Of a stretch of DNA of 64,000 bases, positions 35,601 through 50,000 are shown in pieces (the first letter of the stretch is position 1; the number at the start of each line of letters is the position of its first letter). The stretch spans positions 21,354,031 through 21,418,030 of the forward strand of contig NC_060106.1 in NCBI RefSeq assembly GCF_021155765.1, given 5' to 3'. The notes below the pieces were generated by a model. The model saw only the letters and a program-made list of their open reading frames with translations. It was not told the DNA's origin and made no database searches. This DNA comes from Diprion similis (Eukaryota > Arthropoda > Insecta > Hymenoptera > Diprionidae). Made by a program: the position numbers and the translations under genes.

Positions 35601-37258
35601 GAAAAAAAAAAAAAAAATTTTATCGAGTTATTAAAAATAAAATTAATGTAATTAGGTGATCTGCCAACATACATAACAAGATTCCAATGGGACATGGCCA
35701 AGTATCCAATAAAGCAGTCTCTGCGTAACATCGCCGACATAATCAGCAAACAAGTGGGGCAGATTGATGCGGATCTTAAAACTAAATCAACAACGTACAA
35801 CAATCTAAAAGGGAGTCTGCAAAATCTCGAAAAGAAGCAGACGTGAGTTATGCTTATGCGTATTGTTAGTCTTAGTACTAATGAAAAGTCAGTAATAATG
35901 AAATTGCCCTATATTGATTCGTTGTTACATTTTGTACAAGCTGGTGTTACTGAAATAAAAAAACTTTGCCAGAGCAATAATTATTGTATTATCTTTGGCA
36001 GCGGGAGCTTGTTGACTCGCAATCTGGCTGATTTGGTGAAAAAGGAACACTTTATCCTCGACAGCGAGTATCTCTCAACGCTGCTTGTAATCGTACCCAA
36101 GTAAGTCCACTAGAAAACGACAATACCTGTACTCTATTTATTTACCATTTTTCATTACGGTGTATGGCTTGTCAAAATTTTAAAATTTGTCAGATTATTT
36201 ATCCGGTTGCATCAACTAACATCAGTCGATTGTTATCAGGACAAGCTTCCAGGAGTGGTATGCTGTCTATGAGAAATTGACGGACATGATTGTACCACGT
36301 AGCACACAATTGATTAGTCAGGATCAGGAGTATGGACTATTTACCGTAACTTTGTTCAAGAAAGTTATCGAGGAGTTCAAGTTGCACGCTCGGGAAAAGA
36401 AGTTCATTGTTCGTGATTTTACTTACAATGAAGAAGAGCTGGCTGCCGGTAAATAACTTATTTACACTTTACTTTTTGTGTTTCGCAAAATGAGTTTAAC
36501 TACACCATATGCAATACAAACAGGGCGTCATTTCGTCCATTGCCTTGTCATCAGCACAATACATCCTTTCATAACTTTATAAATCATGTACACACGTGTT
36601 TTTACTGACAATAATTTTGTGTATTCTATTTCTAAGGTAAAAATGAAATTACCAAGCTGGTAACTGACAAGAAGAAGCAATTTGGTCCTTTGGTTCGATG
36701 GCTCAAAGTCAATTTCAGCGAATGTTTCTGTGCTTGGATTCACGTTAAAGCTCTTCGCGTTTTCGTCGAATCGGTCCTTAGGTAAGCTTCAACGCCGTTG
36801 ACGTAGCGATGTTAATAGACATTATTCAGTCCGTTATACGTAGTGCCAAGTAACTACTACTAGTTATACCTTATCTTTAATTTGTATGATGTAAATAACT
36901 AGCTCAATAATTTTCAAATGGCAATCAGGTACGGATTGCCAGTTAATTTTCAGGCCATTCTACTGCAGCCGAATAAGAAAAACAGTAAAAGGCTGCGGGA
37001 TGTATTAAACCAGCTTTATGCCCATTTGGACTCCTCTGCCACGTCTGGCGGAAACGCACAATCTTCGAATCAGGATGTAAGTGTTCAATTGAGCCTTGTT
37101 AATTACATGCTTTTGAGAAGACCAAGTGTCCGTAATTAAAATTTGTTACTTCTTTCACACAGAGTGTGGACATACCAGGGTTGGGTTTTGGACAAAGTGA
37201 CTACTACCCATACGTCTACTACAAGATCAATGTAGATATGGTCGACAATAAGGTGTAA
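29614..37258 (+). CDS. Vha44: V-type H+-ATPase subunit C (V1 stator)
   Basis: Subunit C bridges the peripheral stalks of the V-ATPase and controls V1-V0 assembly on endomembranes and plasma membrane. Constitutive exons are 29614-29899, 35656-35842, 36002-36100, 36240-36448, 36637-36781, 36929-37076 and 37163-37258, all GT-AG and in phase, giving 389 aa (human C1 382). Hallmarks are [20 protein letters not shown] at the start, [70 protein letters not shown] and the end [19 protein letters not shown]. The 5.8-kb intron after residue 95 holds a large in-frame cassette exon, listed separately. The other introns are short. Confidence 0.97.
29900..32298 (+). other. Vha44 intron 1, upstream half
   Basis: AT-rich intronic sequence without supported exons. 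It contains an A-run near 31301-31317, an alternating AT/AC microsatellite at about 31438-31494, and A-rich tracts at about 32225-32260 just before the cassette exon. Confidence 0.6.
32299..32856 (+). CDS. Vha44: Alternative His/Ser-rich cassette exon of V-ATPase subunit C
   Basis: The exon lies in the first intron of Vha44. With acceptor TGGATAG|GTCAAG and donor CCCAG|GTACCC it is 558 nt (186 codons), enters and leaves in phase 1, and so can be included or skipped without changing frame. It encodes [19 protein letters not shown], an Arg/Gln segment, a very His-rich stretch ([20 protein letters not shown]), then Ser- and Pro-rich runs with acidic patches. The open frame continues with coding-like composition to about 33077, and a weaker phase-1 donor (C|GTGCAG) at 33046 would give 747 nt. 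From memory, Drosophila Vha44 has long isoforms (about 714 aa) with a low-complexity insertion at the same point. The acceptor lacks a good pyrimidine tract. Confidence 0.65.
33078..35655 (+). other. Vha44 intron 1, downstream half
   Basis: AT-rich intron between the cassette exon and constitutive exon 2. No exon, repeat element or RNA gene is apparent. A poly-A run occurs at about 35602-35616. Confidence 0.6.
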
Positions 37259-40249
37259 GAAATGATTTACTATCGAATCCACCGTTCCGCAGCACACATC
37301 CCTATTTTTCGTACACACATCCTGTTCTACGTCCGTTGCCCACAAGGTACGTTGGGCAACAGGTCCGTGTTGATAGAAAACTGAACTTTGCCATTTATAC
37401 CAGAAAAATTAAGTATCCTCTGTATATATATGTATGTCAAACCGTTGCCAAGATTGATAATGTTTGGTAGTTTTATCAATTGAAGTGTAAATTTGACCCT
37501 GGAGAATTCATTGCGGAAAACCGCCAAGATATTATCCGTGTCTTATAAACTGCTTTCTGAGTATCAGCAGACTTAGTTAAGTACTAGAATATCATTTTGG
37601 CACTAGATTTTTCGGTATCAACGGTCACAAAGTTCGGCGTAATATGCGACGTGTCTCTATTTGTAAATACTGTGTGCAGACTATTGAAAACAGGAAAAAA
37701 GCTAGCCTTATCAAGGCCCTGGTCTAAAGTTTATTCGGTAGCTTTCTTTGCGCGTTTGTTTTACCGAAAATTCCACCGTTTCTCGTCGCAATAGCACAGA
37801 AAAGAAATATTTAAGTAATTATTAATTATATTGAATGAAGAAAAAATGACGGATCGCGGACCAGATAATGCTGAGACAAGTTTTTAGTGTTATAAGCTCA
37901 ATAATTTTCGAGTATTACTGTAGAACATTGGTTGAAACACTCAGGTTTTTACATATGGAATGGATTTAAAATCATCAGACGAATCGCGTATCAAACCTGG
38001 CTTTTTCATCCTAATTGAAAATTAACTAGCGTCAGTTAGACAATAACTTTTATTAAAATATGGCTTAGCGCTATATGCTCCGCAGTGTCTTCGTGTAATC
38101 GTCTAACTTTAACTAGCCAGTTAGTATTATTAAACGAGACGGTAATTAACGCAGGCCGAGGGTTCAAAAATAATTTTTTTTTTTTTTGAAGAATTCCTAC
38201 ATTAGTTGTTTAGATAGATGTAAAACGATTTAGTTGATAACTACGAACCATCTTACTTCTGTTTTTTCTCGTCCTTTCGACGATAACAATACGATTGCTT
38301 ATTTTTGAAAAGTGCAAGTTTATTAATAATGGAGTATATTAACAGAGCAAGGAAATCATTTCTAGTCTAATAGTTCAATATCAACGTATGCTTTTCTTTA
38401 ATTTCTTTCAAATTGTAAATGGAATTTTATTCTGGCATTACGGTTTCAAAAAATTATTAATGTCTAGATCCTAGACTTTAGCACGGGATAAAAATTTCAT
38501 TGTGATGAATTGAACTGTTCCTACAACTCCACTTGACTGGCAATTAATATCTTTCCAAAATAAGCGATTGATTTAGTCAACATCGAAACTGGGTAACGTT
38601 CTTGGAGCCTGCTTACACCTCCAAACTTGGATTACGGACCGTAATAAAATTAAACCTGGGATTATTGTGGTCCAAAAATGACCCACATGTATACTGAGGT
38701 AAAAACACGCTGCATTGTTCATCGTCGTGCAAATATTAATTTTATGATAGCTGTACATCGAGGACTAAATAATTTAATCATGTAAATGGATATATTATAC
38801 TAGAAAAAGGAGGAAGGTTATAGTTTATATATTATACTTTACGTATATCATTGCAATTCGCTTTTATAGTTGTCTTGATATTGTATCTGATCATTGACTT
38901 AGTTCGCCATCAGAGGGGAAGGGTAATACTTCATCATTCTTTCGCTGTAGTTATTTAGAGTTGAAAATCAAAGTGGGTCATTGCATAAGTAACTATTTAA
39001 GTGTAAAAATTGATTTACTGTACTATTCACGATGGACAATGGAATACGTGTTTAGCTCCATATCTCTGTATGCAGTTACACCAACAACTTCCCAACACTC
39101 GTTCAATCCAAGCCAAATCCGAGCAAAGGCATGTTTGCCCTCTTGGCCATCATTGCATTGTTATGAATTTGAGGAAATACTTCTGTGTATTTTTGAAAAT
39201 ATCATTTTTAATCGTCAACCAACGTCAAGCAGCTCCCGACGTTTATTGTACGATTAAAAATTGTGTAAAAAATTAGATGACTCAAGATTCAAAGTGAATT
39301 TGGTCAATCCACTATTCGTATATTTGAAACGTTGCGCATTCCAAGCATAATCCTTTGCATGGTAAAAGTGAACAATGTGAAATTTTAACACTGGTAATAA
39401 CTGTGAGAAAGGTGATATGTTTTATCTCATCTGCTTGCTATTTTCTTATATTTTTACTATTAAATATTGTACATTTGGGGTGTACGTCTTATTTGACAAG
39501 AATTCCCATTTGTATAATGATTAAGCACTTGAATTTAGAGCGAAACGCTACTTGAAATTCGATTCACCTACCTTGTGAAACTTCCATTCTGGGATGTGAC
39601 TCAGTTTCAATGGTACATTGTTGTTTTCTGAGTAAAATTAACTTCCTTTATAAGTTTCTAGAACCGGATTTAAATTTCCAGATATTTTGCTTCTACAAAT
39701 AATATTGTTGAAGAATAAAATATTATTAAGAGGCTACTTGCAATGGTAGACTTTTATCACTGTAACTGTACATCTTTCTGGGTCAATTCTGTTAGCAGTG
39801 GGTGAAAAAAATGTATGTATAAACAAAATTCGCTTAACAATTCTGTGAATGTATTGTAATTATATAATGTAACAAAGTTGGAATCGATGAAGAAAACAGC
39901 AGAGGCAAAATATTGTAATTTGTAGATATTATATTTGAATGAACGATTTATTGGTCGTTCAATGAATATTATATTATTATACATTATAAATAAATATCAC
40001 GTTCCGTTAAGTACCTGTTATTCACAGCAGGTTGAAATTACTCCCAAGTTTGCACGAATCTGTATTTTCCCTGCATTCACAGAGAATTTACGAAATCAAT
40101 ATTCTAATGATGTTAAAACATGAGGGGAAAAAAATTCCCGAAAGGTTGATTGGAATTTGAACATTTTATTTCATAGCCATGAAATTGTACAAGGTTCGAA
40201 AAAAAAAGTATTTTTGAGCTCTATACAGTTCATGACATCTCTTAGAATC
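37259..40249. other. Convergent 3' region of Vha44 and MTAP
   Basis: About 3 kb of AT-rich, apparently non-coding DNA, probably including a long Vha44 3' UTR. Plus-strand AATAAA hexamers occur late (for example near 39714). Short frames on both strands (37597-37794, 38961-39257) have no recognisable content. Confidence 0.45.
40165..40170 (-). terminator. Likely polyadenylation signal of MTAP
   Basis: AATAAA on the minus strand, about 80 nt beyond the predicted MTAP stop codon at 40250-40252. Confidence 0.45.
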
Positions 40250-41820
40250 CTAGGCTGCTTTATTTGACGAGACGTTTCCACACACCACCAAATTCTAGAG
40301 AAAAATTGTTTTTCTTAAACTTACGCATTGGCAAATAATACTGTCTATGTGTGATGGATAAAAAACTGAATTCTGCATTGCCACGTCTTTAATAGTACTT
40401 GACTTATACAATTCTAATGTGCAAAGACATTACCTTGAGTTCTTCAATCTTTTCATCCCACATTTCTTGATCTGACGATAGACCCAGAAGCTTGATAGTT
40501 TCAATAAGAAGCTGAGTTACTCTAATAACGTTTTTCTTGAATACGCTCATCACATCTGCCACGCATACTCTGTCTCCTGCATCCTTCCAACAATCATAAT
40601 CTGTAGCCAAAGCAATAGCTCCGTACAGAATACCTGCTTCCTTTGCCAAACACACCTAATCATAGAACATTTAATAGTAGTAATGACACCATAAATGTAT
40701 AGTATAATATCATTAGTATGCTAATAGTAAGTATTAGTATGGGTGATATTTGCAAAGATACGGATCATCAATTTACGGCAATTCGCACCTCTGGGACTAC
40801 CGTCATATTGATAAGATCACCTCCCCATTGTCGGAAGGCTTGACTCTCTGCTTTTGATGAAAATCTGGGCCCTTCTATTGTGACCACGGTTCCTCCATCC
40901 CTTATCCCAATGTTCAAAAGCTTCGCTGCATTGGCAATCGTCTTCCGGACATCGGGGTGAAACGCTGGTTCCATTGGTACGTGACATACTCCTGTGAACA
41001 TTGTCCTTTAACAAAGTTCTTTTTTTTTTACATAGATTTTCCTAAATTATAGGAATAATGAAACAATTTGTTCACCTGCGTATGCATTGGATGTTCCGTC
41101 AAAAAATGTGCCATTCCTCTTGGTTGTCCTATCGATAAAACTATCCGGTATAACGAGATCGCCAGGGTGGATAGATTCTTGCAGGGATCCGCAAGCTGTC
41201 GAGGCCAATATGTGGGTGCAACCAGCCAGACGCAGAGCTTCTATGTTCGCTCGATAGTTCACATTGGTAGGATTAATTTTATGACCTACCCCATGTCTGA
41301 ATGATACATTCGATATGGTTAAAAAGTGAAAATTTTTTAGGTATCATTTATAATTATTTCACATAGATAGATTTGACCGAGTGATCCTTGATCAATTGTG
41401 CAAATTCTCACCGAGAAAGCAGGACGACCTCTATGCCAGCAATTTGACCCTGGTAAAGATCACTCGACGGGAGACCAAATTCATTTTTCGCAATTTCCTG
41501 CGATATTTCTACGCGATTCTGCAATATTTGACCGGCTGGATCGTCTAGACCGGACCCACCAATTATCCCAACCTAAAATGACAGATGACATTGACAGTTG
41601 ACGATGGCGAGGCTGACATTCAGCCGAATTTTTTATTTTGGCACCCAACAACGTGCAGCTACAATTTATAAACCAGGATATAAGTAGCTTCGAAGAATTT
41701 TGTTTACTTCAGAGATAAAGACAGCCAGTTGTACCTATACCTAACCTCTTTCGGTCACTAGGCGTTTCCGCATAAATAATATATCAATGAAGTTCATACC
41801 TTGATTTTGTATTTTCCCAT
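40250..41820 (-). CDS. Mtap: S-methyl-5'-thioadenosine phosphorylase
   Basis: This cytosolic enzyme splits methylthioadenosine with phosphate into adenine and methylthioribose-1-phosphate, feeding methionine salvage and clearing a polyamine by-product. Exons are 41820-41800, 41572-41412, 41296-41076, 40991-40789, 40655-40434 and 40294-40250, all GT-AG, giving 290 aa (human 283). Family blocks present are the phosphate loop GIIGGSGLDDP, the HGVGHKINPTNVNYRANIEAL segment, STACGSLQE, TIEGPRFSSKAES, INMTVVPEV and ATDYDCWK with the catalytic-loop aspartate. The short last exon (14 codons) is the least certain: it is phase-correct and follows ttttctctag, but its residues are not conserved with human. 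In exon 4 the acceptor TTCACAG|GAG keeps the GVCHVPME block. Confidence 0.94.
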
Positions 41821-44082
41821 AACGAGGGATCGCGAACTTCCGTTTTATCAACGTCTAGCTTTAAACAACATCTATTGCGAAAAGTCTGACAACCCTACGT
41901 GCCTCGCGTAACCTTTGCCTTCGTTCATCAGGCCTACGGCTCTATATAAGTAATAATCGCGAACTCGTGTACGTGATAATGCTGACCTATTGGCCTAGAG
42001 CTCGCTAGAACCTTGAAATGCGTATAAATGTTCTTATCAATTTTTTTTTTTTCGTTTCTCGGTTGCGAAATCCGTTCAAATCGAAAATGTGAGTAATGAT
42101 CATTTTTGATCATACGTAATATTATACCTATACATCACCGGAATAAATCAAGGATTCTGGCCATAGATCCTGATTCGCCCATTGTTCGATTGCATAAGTT
42201 AAATTTTTCGTAGTACTATGACGCACCTCATCGTAGTTTCAGACATTCTTGTGAACCTGATTCACAAGAGCGGTGTCGAATCATTCATCAGCAGATGTCA
42301 GCGATGAAATTAACGAATTAACGAAAGATTGGTAGATCAATCGACTCATTACAGGTATACTTACACGTGAAGATTGTAGAGTTCATTTCACGTATTATAA
42401 CGTTTCCCCACGTACTGCTTGCGGAAAAACTTATTTATGTAAAACGAGGTTTTTCTGATTGACGAAAGTCTGCTTTCAAGGAATAAATTGGGATTCAAAA
42501 AAACCTGATTACTTTTCGCCGGGGGCAGGGGAATGGGATTCACAGAGTAAAATAGATTCCTGTATACTAATGATGGAATCTGTTGATACTTATACTGCTG
42601 TTTGCGTGGGTCTTTTCCATTCACGTCGCCACAAACTGGTCGTATCACTCTGCGTCAAGTCTACCCGCCAAGTACCTCTACTCAAATGGAAATTAGAAAG
42701 CACAATAATTTCTGCTTGCATGCTGCGTGTAACCGCGACTCTATAATTCATCCGCATTCCAAGTTGAGTTCAATTACCGACTATCATTCATGGCGTTATG
42801 CGAATGGCGCCTGTGCCGATAATTATACGATCGCAAATGCCAATTAGTTATTTCAATTGTGCATGAATTACTTCGAAACGAAACAAAATACAATATGTAT
42901 CACTTAAGATTGGAGGGTTTCAGTTTTACGCAGAATTATCAGCGAAATGTTTTCAAGGAATTAATGTCTACACGTTAATCCGTCTGTTATTGTTTTCTTT
43001 CAGCCTGGAATGATAAGACGCGTTGTTAGGCAAAAGGTGTCGTGCAATGTTCAGTATTCCATACAGGTTTAAAAATATCGTTGCGTTCAGCGCTATGGAG
43101 CAAGAGTTAGGCGACAGACAATATAAAAAATAAGGTGATATTGCAGCGCGTCATATATACATGTACTATCATCTTTACACCTTGTACTTTTCGTACTTTG
43201 TATACACGGTAATAAAAGCGGAAGTATATAGCGTTGAATTAACCTCATCGAAATAGCATTCCGATCGCACAGAGCTTTTTATATTACAATACAATATATG
43301 GAACAGTATACATTATCCGGCGAACATCTATATGGTACAATAATTCAGTTATGATATGCCATAACAATACCACATGCGACATCGGTATCTTCTTGCAAAC
43401 GTGGTTGAAACTTAATTGTCATAACATCGGGAGGAAATTGAGGTTAGAATCTGTGAATGAAATTGTTTTTAAACCGTCGTTGCCTTTTTCACCAGCATGT
43501 ATAGAGTCAGCTCTAACATGAGCAACCCAACTTGCGGGAAAAATCCTGACACATTATATTTACGTTTGGTAAGCCGAATGGTACGCGTTAGGTTGAGACC
43601 AGCCCCCCCCCCCCCCCCCTTCTCCCACCAAAATGTCTCTTTCGTTGGTCTGGTTCCGTAAACCGATTACCACTGGCTTCTGAATATAAAAATTATTGAT
43701 TGACCGTGGCGGAGGCGAGGTGCCCCCCTTGTCGTAAGTCTGCTTCGTCGGCAGTGGGGACATAAGAACCAACGAGGAGATCGTGCAACCTGTTGGCAGC
43801 CGGTCTACCTCTGCGCTGCACCCACTACGACCTGCTGGTCGGTCGGCAGTGAGTGCCAGAGTTCATTCCAGACCGTTCAGACCTCAGTTAGTCACGACTC
43901 GCGCGTATAATAAAGCATGGCCCCGCCGGTTTGAGGTTTTGTCGACGTTTGTCAAACAGTGGCCATAAAATCAGTAATAATATCTGAAAAGCCAGACGGG
44001 AATTCGGCCGGTTTCGTTGGACGATTTTGCGATTTATTCGTGCCGGAATCATCTTGTCGGTTGACTTCTACTTTGTTTGAAA
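41821..44082. other. Intergenic region right of MTAP
   Basis: AT-rich sequence with the MTAP promoter at its left end and the promoter or 5' UTR of the rightward gene at its right end. It contains the C17 run (43603-43619). No credible coding exon is seen; short frames such as 42388-42648 minus and 43560-43772 minus look like chance. Confidence 0.4.
43603..43619. repeat. C17 homopolymer run
   Basis: Seventeen consecutive C residues, followed after a short T-rich break by more pyrimidines. It could form i-motif/G4 structures; the exact length is prone to sequencing error. Confidence 0.9.
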
Positions 44083-47000
44083 ATGGTTCAAATGGTAGGT
44101 ATATATTAATTCTGGTATAAGTAATTATACACAATCATGTGTTCAGTGGTATATATTTAATGTATTCATGAAAGTTGGAACGACGGCTGTATGCGCTGCG
44201 GTGTATCTGTATTACAGGAAAAGCGACGTTATACTCTGATCGACCTTCTATGGCGACTTTAACAGCGGTAGAATGAGTAAATTTCTAATCAATTTCACCG
44301 ATCGCTATACACCATCTGCAGAACGGTTCAACGCGCAGCTCGTCCAGATGTTGGGCCATCGAGTGTGTATAATAATATTATTCGTGAAATCGTCGAGGGG
44401 AAGGATTTGCTTCCGGTCACTTGACAGCCAACAATAGCTGCGGTACACAGGTTACGTACATCGCGCACGTACATAATCATCGTGTACACAGTGACGATGG
44501 TGATTCAGTGATTGTATATCTCGCAAATTATCGCAAATTTGCAATATTGCGCGTGGATGTTACACTTACAATTAATGTATCGTCCGTCTGTAGAGTAAAC
44601 GATCGGAAGTAGGATATGTGAACTAGAAGATAACGCGTATTTAATTGGAAGATAACGCAGCTTGGTGACGATATTTTTTCCTGTCAAACCATTCGCGGTT
44701 AAATTCTTGTTGATACAACAACCGTCGAACGTGCCGAAGATCCGACTTTCATGTTGCCAAACTATATAAACCTCAGTAGTAAGCAAATTAGTTGAAAAAA
44801 AATTGAAAGTGTTACCGCACCTGTTGAAGTCACCGGTATTACTCGACCATATTCTTAGTAGTGTGTATAGTGTAAGTACGTACCTACGTAGATACGTAAA
44901 AATTATAGACGCTTGATTTTATGGCGGGAACATGCCGCCGCCGAAAGTGCGACGCCGCAGAAAACGCGGACAATCCGTGAAATTTATTTTACATATCAGC
45001 ATGTATATAATTTGAATTTAGAAAAACGAATAAGCTGAAGTTAGTAACGTACGTTAGTGTAACGGAATATCAGTAAAACAAATCATCATTGTGGGATTTT
45101 GTAACGATTTATTCTATAGGAGTTCGTTTTTCAAAATACGAGTATGTTCATTTGTTTATCATGATCATGGCTAAGTAAATTTCGGAGAACTCCGAGGGTG
45201 CGAAGTAACGATTTTTCCAAAACTTTAACTTCAATCTCATGAAAAAAACAAGCCCACAGCCAAGGCATGTCGCACATCAACGCAAAATCTAATTTTTAAT
45301 GATTTCAGCAGGTAACACAGACGAGCTCTCCGAGCATCAGTACAGTCATCGTGGAACTCGATGGCGGCATACAAAATCCAGCCTGTCAAGATGACCTCCA
45401 TGAGAATTGTTATTCGGAAAGACAAGACTGTGAATCGATGAGGAGGCCTACCACTAATGTAAGTATCGTTACGTCTAACTCCTGAAGAAAGAAAGACCGT
45501 TTAGCCCATGATTAGACGAGAAGTAGGTAGACGATTGACACGGTCTTATTTTCTTATCTGCATTCATGGCTATAAGACACATCCGTATGTTTGTATCTAT
45601 TTGAAAGCACGTCTTGTAATATCTTACATGCATGTACACACCTATAAGCCACGTACGTGTACAACTCCGTTGAACAACTTGCGGCCGGCTGTTATACCTC
45701 TACATATAGAAAACTTAAACAGGCTTTGAATCCTGAATAGAACAATTAGTTTTTCGTTACTCAACAATGTGCAAGCAATAGTTGCATGTTTCTGTCAAGC
45801 CTATACAAGCATAGATAAGGCTTATTCTTACCGTTAGACGATATTGCCGAATGTATCAATATCCGTATGCGGTGATTCTACACCTGAACCTGGAGAAGTC
45901 TTACTAGTTCTCAGTCCAATCAGCCTATCCAATATTATACCTATAGTATAATAAAGCCCGGGCATAAACCGCTTCTTCTAGTTGTTATACGCAACGACAG
46001 AAGTCAAACTGGGTTGACCGATGATTGCGTTAATTTCAATGTTCATCTTTCATTTGTCATTGTAAATAATTGTTGGAAATAGGGATTCCTATATCCTGAA
46101 AGCTATATTTGTTACTCATCCATATATCGTAACACGTAATGTAGGCTATACTCATTACGCAGAGGGAAAATTCACTCTTTCCGGCCCTCTGTACGTGTTC
46201 TGTGGTTACAAATTTTACACCATTTTTCCTTGATAATTCTCATCATTCTCATATATATGGAGCAGAATTGTCGGGTAGTTGGTTAGTTTTTATTACTGAG
46301 TGAGTTGCAACAGGACGTTACAGGATGACGATGTATGTAAGTAAAGAGAAAAATCAGTTCACTCGAGCAGAATGTAACACGCATTGTGGTCTTTTAAAAA
46401 GGTTCTTCAATCGAACACCAGTTTCTCGTTTAATTTTATACAAGGTGAAAACAGGCGCCGAACTTTCAAGGAATTTGCGTTTGTAAGCCAAACCGGTCAA
46501 CGAATATGTGTTTCTCTTTGTTTTCTTTCTGGCGATACTCGCTCCTCGACTCGACGTGATGTTTTGTTCGTAAAACCATCGCTCCATGTGCTAAAGTATA
46601 GTATTCCATGGCTTCTAGACCCGATGGTGGGCCAAGCAAAAAGATCGTATTTCGAGGAAGCCTAACTCTCAAAATGCCAAGGGCAAATCGCCGACTCAAG
46701 TCTCGGTGGTCAGAGTATGAGGGTACGGATCGTTATATTATATCTATAATGATTCTATTAACTAGCGATACGAGTCTGTAGATGTTTTACAAGGTTAAAT
46801 TTAAACGGTGGTGGATAATAATATTCCTGTAATGTAAAACGTTGAATACGCGATTTTTTCTTGTTCTCCGTTTTATACTTCGGTTATAATGCTCCATATG
46901 ACACAACATTTGAGTTCGTTGTACTTTCTGCATAATTATCATTATAATGTATTGCGGCACATACGGGAAAAGTGTATAGAATGTCTACATATGTAAAATA

Positions 47001-50000
47001 ACTATGCAACTGAGTAATCTGACGTCACGTAGGTATGCAATATTAGGAGGATAATTATCTTTGATAAAGAAGTATAAAGTGATATTGAAATCCGTCGTAA
47101 ATATAGAATGCTGTTTTGAAATCTATAGACCAACCTCCTGACAGCGATATATAATTCATGTGGAGTAATCTACAGTGTACAGTATCACTTTATAATTTTC
47201 CGTTTTGAAAATTTATCGCACAATAAAATAACGGATAAAACGCACGACATTGCGCATTTCCTGTAACAAAAATAGCATTTTATTAACTATCCTTATTACT
47301 GAGTAATATAATTCGTCGTTACAAATCGTTCTTTTTTATGGTACATACATACGTGAGACTTTTGCCAGCTGACAATGAGTAGCACTAATCATCGTAACGT
47401 ATCATTGCTCTTCCGCAATTCACAAGTCTGAGGTATAAAAGGCGAAAAGTGTGTTAAACCATCCGAACAAAGCATAGTCATCATCATCATTATCAAGGGT
47501 GCACTTGGCGCCGACATATCGCCGTTGCTGGTAATCAGTGTACCACAACCCGCCACGCATATAACAGTATTTATACGAGGGAATGACTCATGATCTTACT
47601 CACCTGGAATTCTGCTTACGCACTCGTCACTAGCCAGGTGCGTGTGAGAGTCCTGCGTGGCCGTAGAATTGCGTGCGCGTGTCTTTCCCTCGAGAACCGA
47701 AGTCCAACGTATGTACCCTTAAGAACTTCATAGCGTATAAAAAAAACTCAAAGCATTTCGATACTAATATGGAAAACACTTATTACTTTCAAAGGCAGGC
47801 TGAGTATGAGTGGCATCGATTTTCTGCTAATTGTACGTACAATAAGTAACACTGGTCAAGAATAGTAATGTTACCTTTGATATTTGAGTGATCCTATAGA
47901 AAGCTTTGATGTCAACGACCTGAAGAGTAAACGTAGTTTTTCGAAATTGGCTCTAGTTATTTATTTTATTGATATTTTCACATATAATGCAAAAAGCAAC
48001 ATTTAGATGTAAATTGTTATTTTTTTTTTTCTTTATTGATACCTAAAGTTTATTAAAAAAAATACTATTAATATCTTTATAGTTGTACTTACTTTATTCA
48101 GACAAAAGTTTAAACGAATATAGAAAATTAGAGAACTTCAAATAGAATATCTCAGCCAAATATAAGCTCGATCTTAATATGAATTTTTTGTATTTTTCGT
48201 TTAAATAAGACGTAGAAAAAAAAATCTGAGAATTTTTTGAATATTTTTTTTTTCTCGTAAACGGCTTAACTTAAAAACTATCTGAACACAGATTTTAATA
48301 GGAAATTCCACGTTCTATAAAAATTTATCGAGATAGAATTTTTGTAATTCTTATTGATTGTATTCAAATTTAATATAATCATAATTATATTCGTAAATTC
48401 TACGTTTTCAAAGAGCAGAATTCACAGAACAAAATCAGGGTAACAAAAAAAAGTTGTTTTTTTTTCTTTTTTTTTTTTTGCAGAGCTTTGTAATGCATCT
48501 CTAATAACTAGACAACATTCTATATATCAGTGATGCTTTTGTAAGAAAACGTCAATAGAAATGCCTCGTTGAAGCTTGCGGTCATGATCAGTTATATTGC
48601 GGACTTTAGTTACGCCCTTGGTTACACGCCTGGTTTACGTAGGGTGAGATGTCGTTATAGATTACCGAGGAAACTTGGGAAATTGGAACGGAAGTTGCAG
48701 GAAGTAAACGTGCGTCGACTTGTGAGTACAACGTCGTATACCTATACGTGTAAGAGTTGGATAACTAAGTAGGGAGTCGAATTCGGATTATTGGATATGC
48801 GTTTGCAGAATTTTCAGAATCGCGATTTGTAGAAAAGTTATCGAACATTGCGGATTCATTTTTGTACGTGTATGATGTGACAATTTTATTATCGGCTGTC
48901 AACACTTGTTACTCATACTTACATATGTGTATAGATGTATATGTATAATATGGGAATAAATACGGCTGAAAATTTCGATTCTGTTCTTTACTTCGCGGAT
49001 AAAAAAATTTCCCATACCGGGAATCGAACCCGAGCCTCCTGGGTGAAAGCCAGGTATCCTAGCCACTAGACCATATGGGATTGTGGTGAAGATGTATTTT
49101 AGATATTACTTAAAGTGTTTAATCTTGAACTGCTAATCAAAACCCATCGTATTTATGAATATTCAATATTGACAGTGAAAACTGATTTGAATTTAATTAG
49201 CTTAAAACTTGTTCGAATTAAGGCGAGACGAATTATGTACGCATTTTACGCCTGGACCGATGATGAGCAGGCAACCTGCATGATTTTGACGACATGTGGG
49301 TTGCCATGCCGCAGGCGCCGCGCATTTCTTCCAATTCGTTTTATTGCTCGTCAAACGGACGGATTCATCCATCGGTATAAAAAACAGCCAACTAAACAAA
49401 GAAAACAATCTCGAAACGGAGAAAGTTTAAAGCAAATAATTTTCGTACGGCACACCCTTTGTGTTCACGATACCCTGAAGTCGACCGATAACACGAAAGT
49501 TAGTTTTATCCGTTGGCGGGTGTGCAGACTGTTTTTTTCTAAGTTGCGATAGTAAATTTTCACGATAACATACATTCCGGTTCACAATCGTATCTCGAAA
49601 ACGTATGCTCATCCTCAGCTGTTTCATGCACGCACATGGTACAGGACAAAGCATCCGTTTGTCCTAACGCCAACTAAAATGCGAACTCGCAGAGAATATC
49701 TTGCTTCCGTCACTTCCTCTCTTTTCGGGAACAAAAATCATTATCAATTTTAATCCTCGAAAATGGTATGTCCTTTAGACATATAGCAAAATGGCCGCAC
49801 ACAATAATCATCCTTTTGTACTCCATAATCCATGCAATCTTGATCGTGTTTCTCTCGTTAGCTCGTTATCGTCGTAGCCATCGTGAAACTTGCTTATCAT
49901 TCTTCCACTGGAAATAATTCATCGATTATATTATTTTCGTCGCGGATCTTTTTATTTTTGTTTATCTCGACGCATTTGTTCGAACAAAACAGATATGCCA

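Noticed and set aside
49115-49552. 145-codon open frame
   Set aside because: It starts at a non-ATG codon and has no motif, no splice context and random-looking composition next to the tRNA gene.
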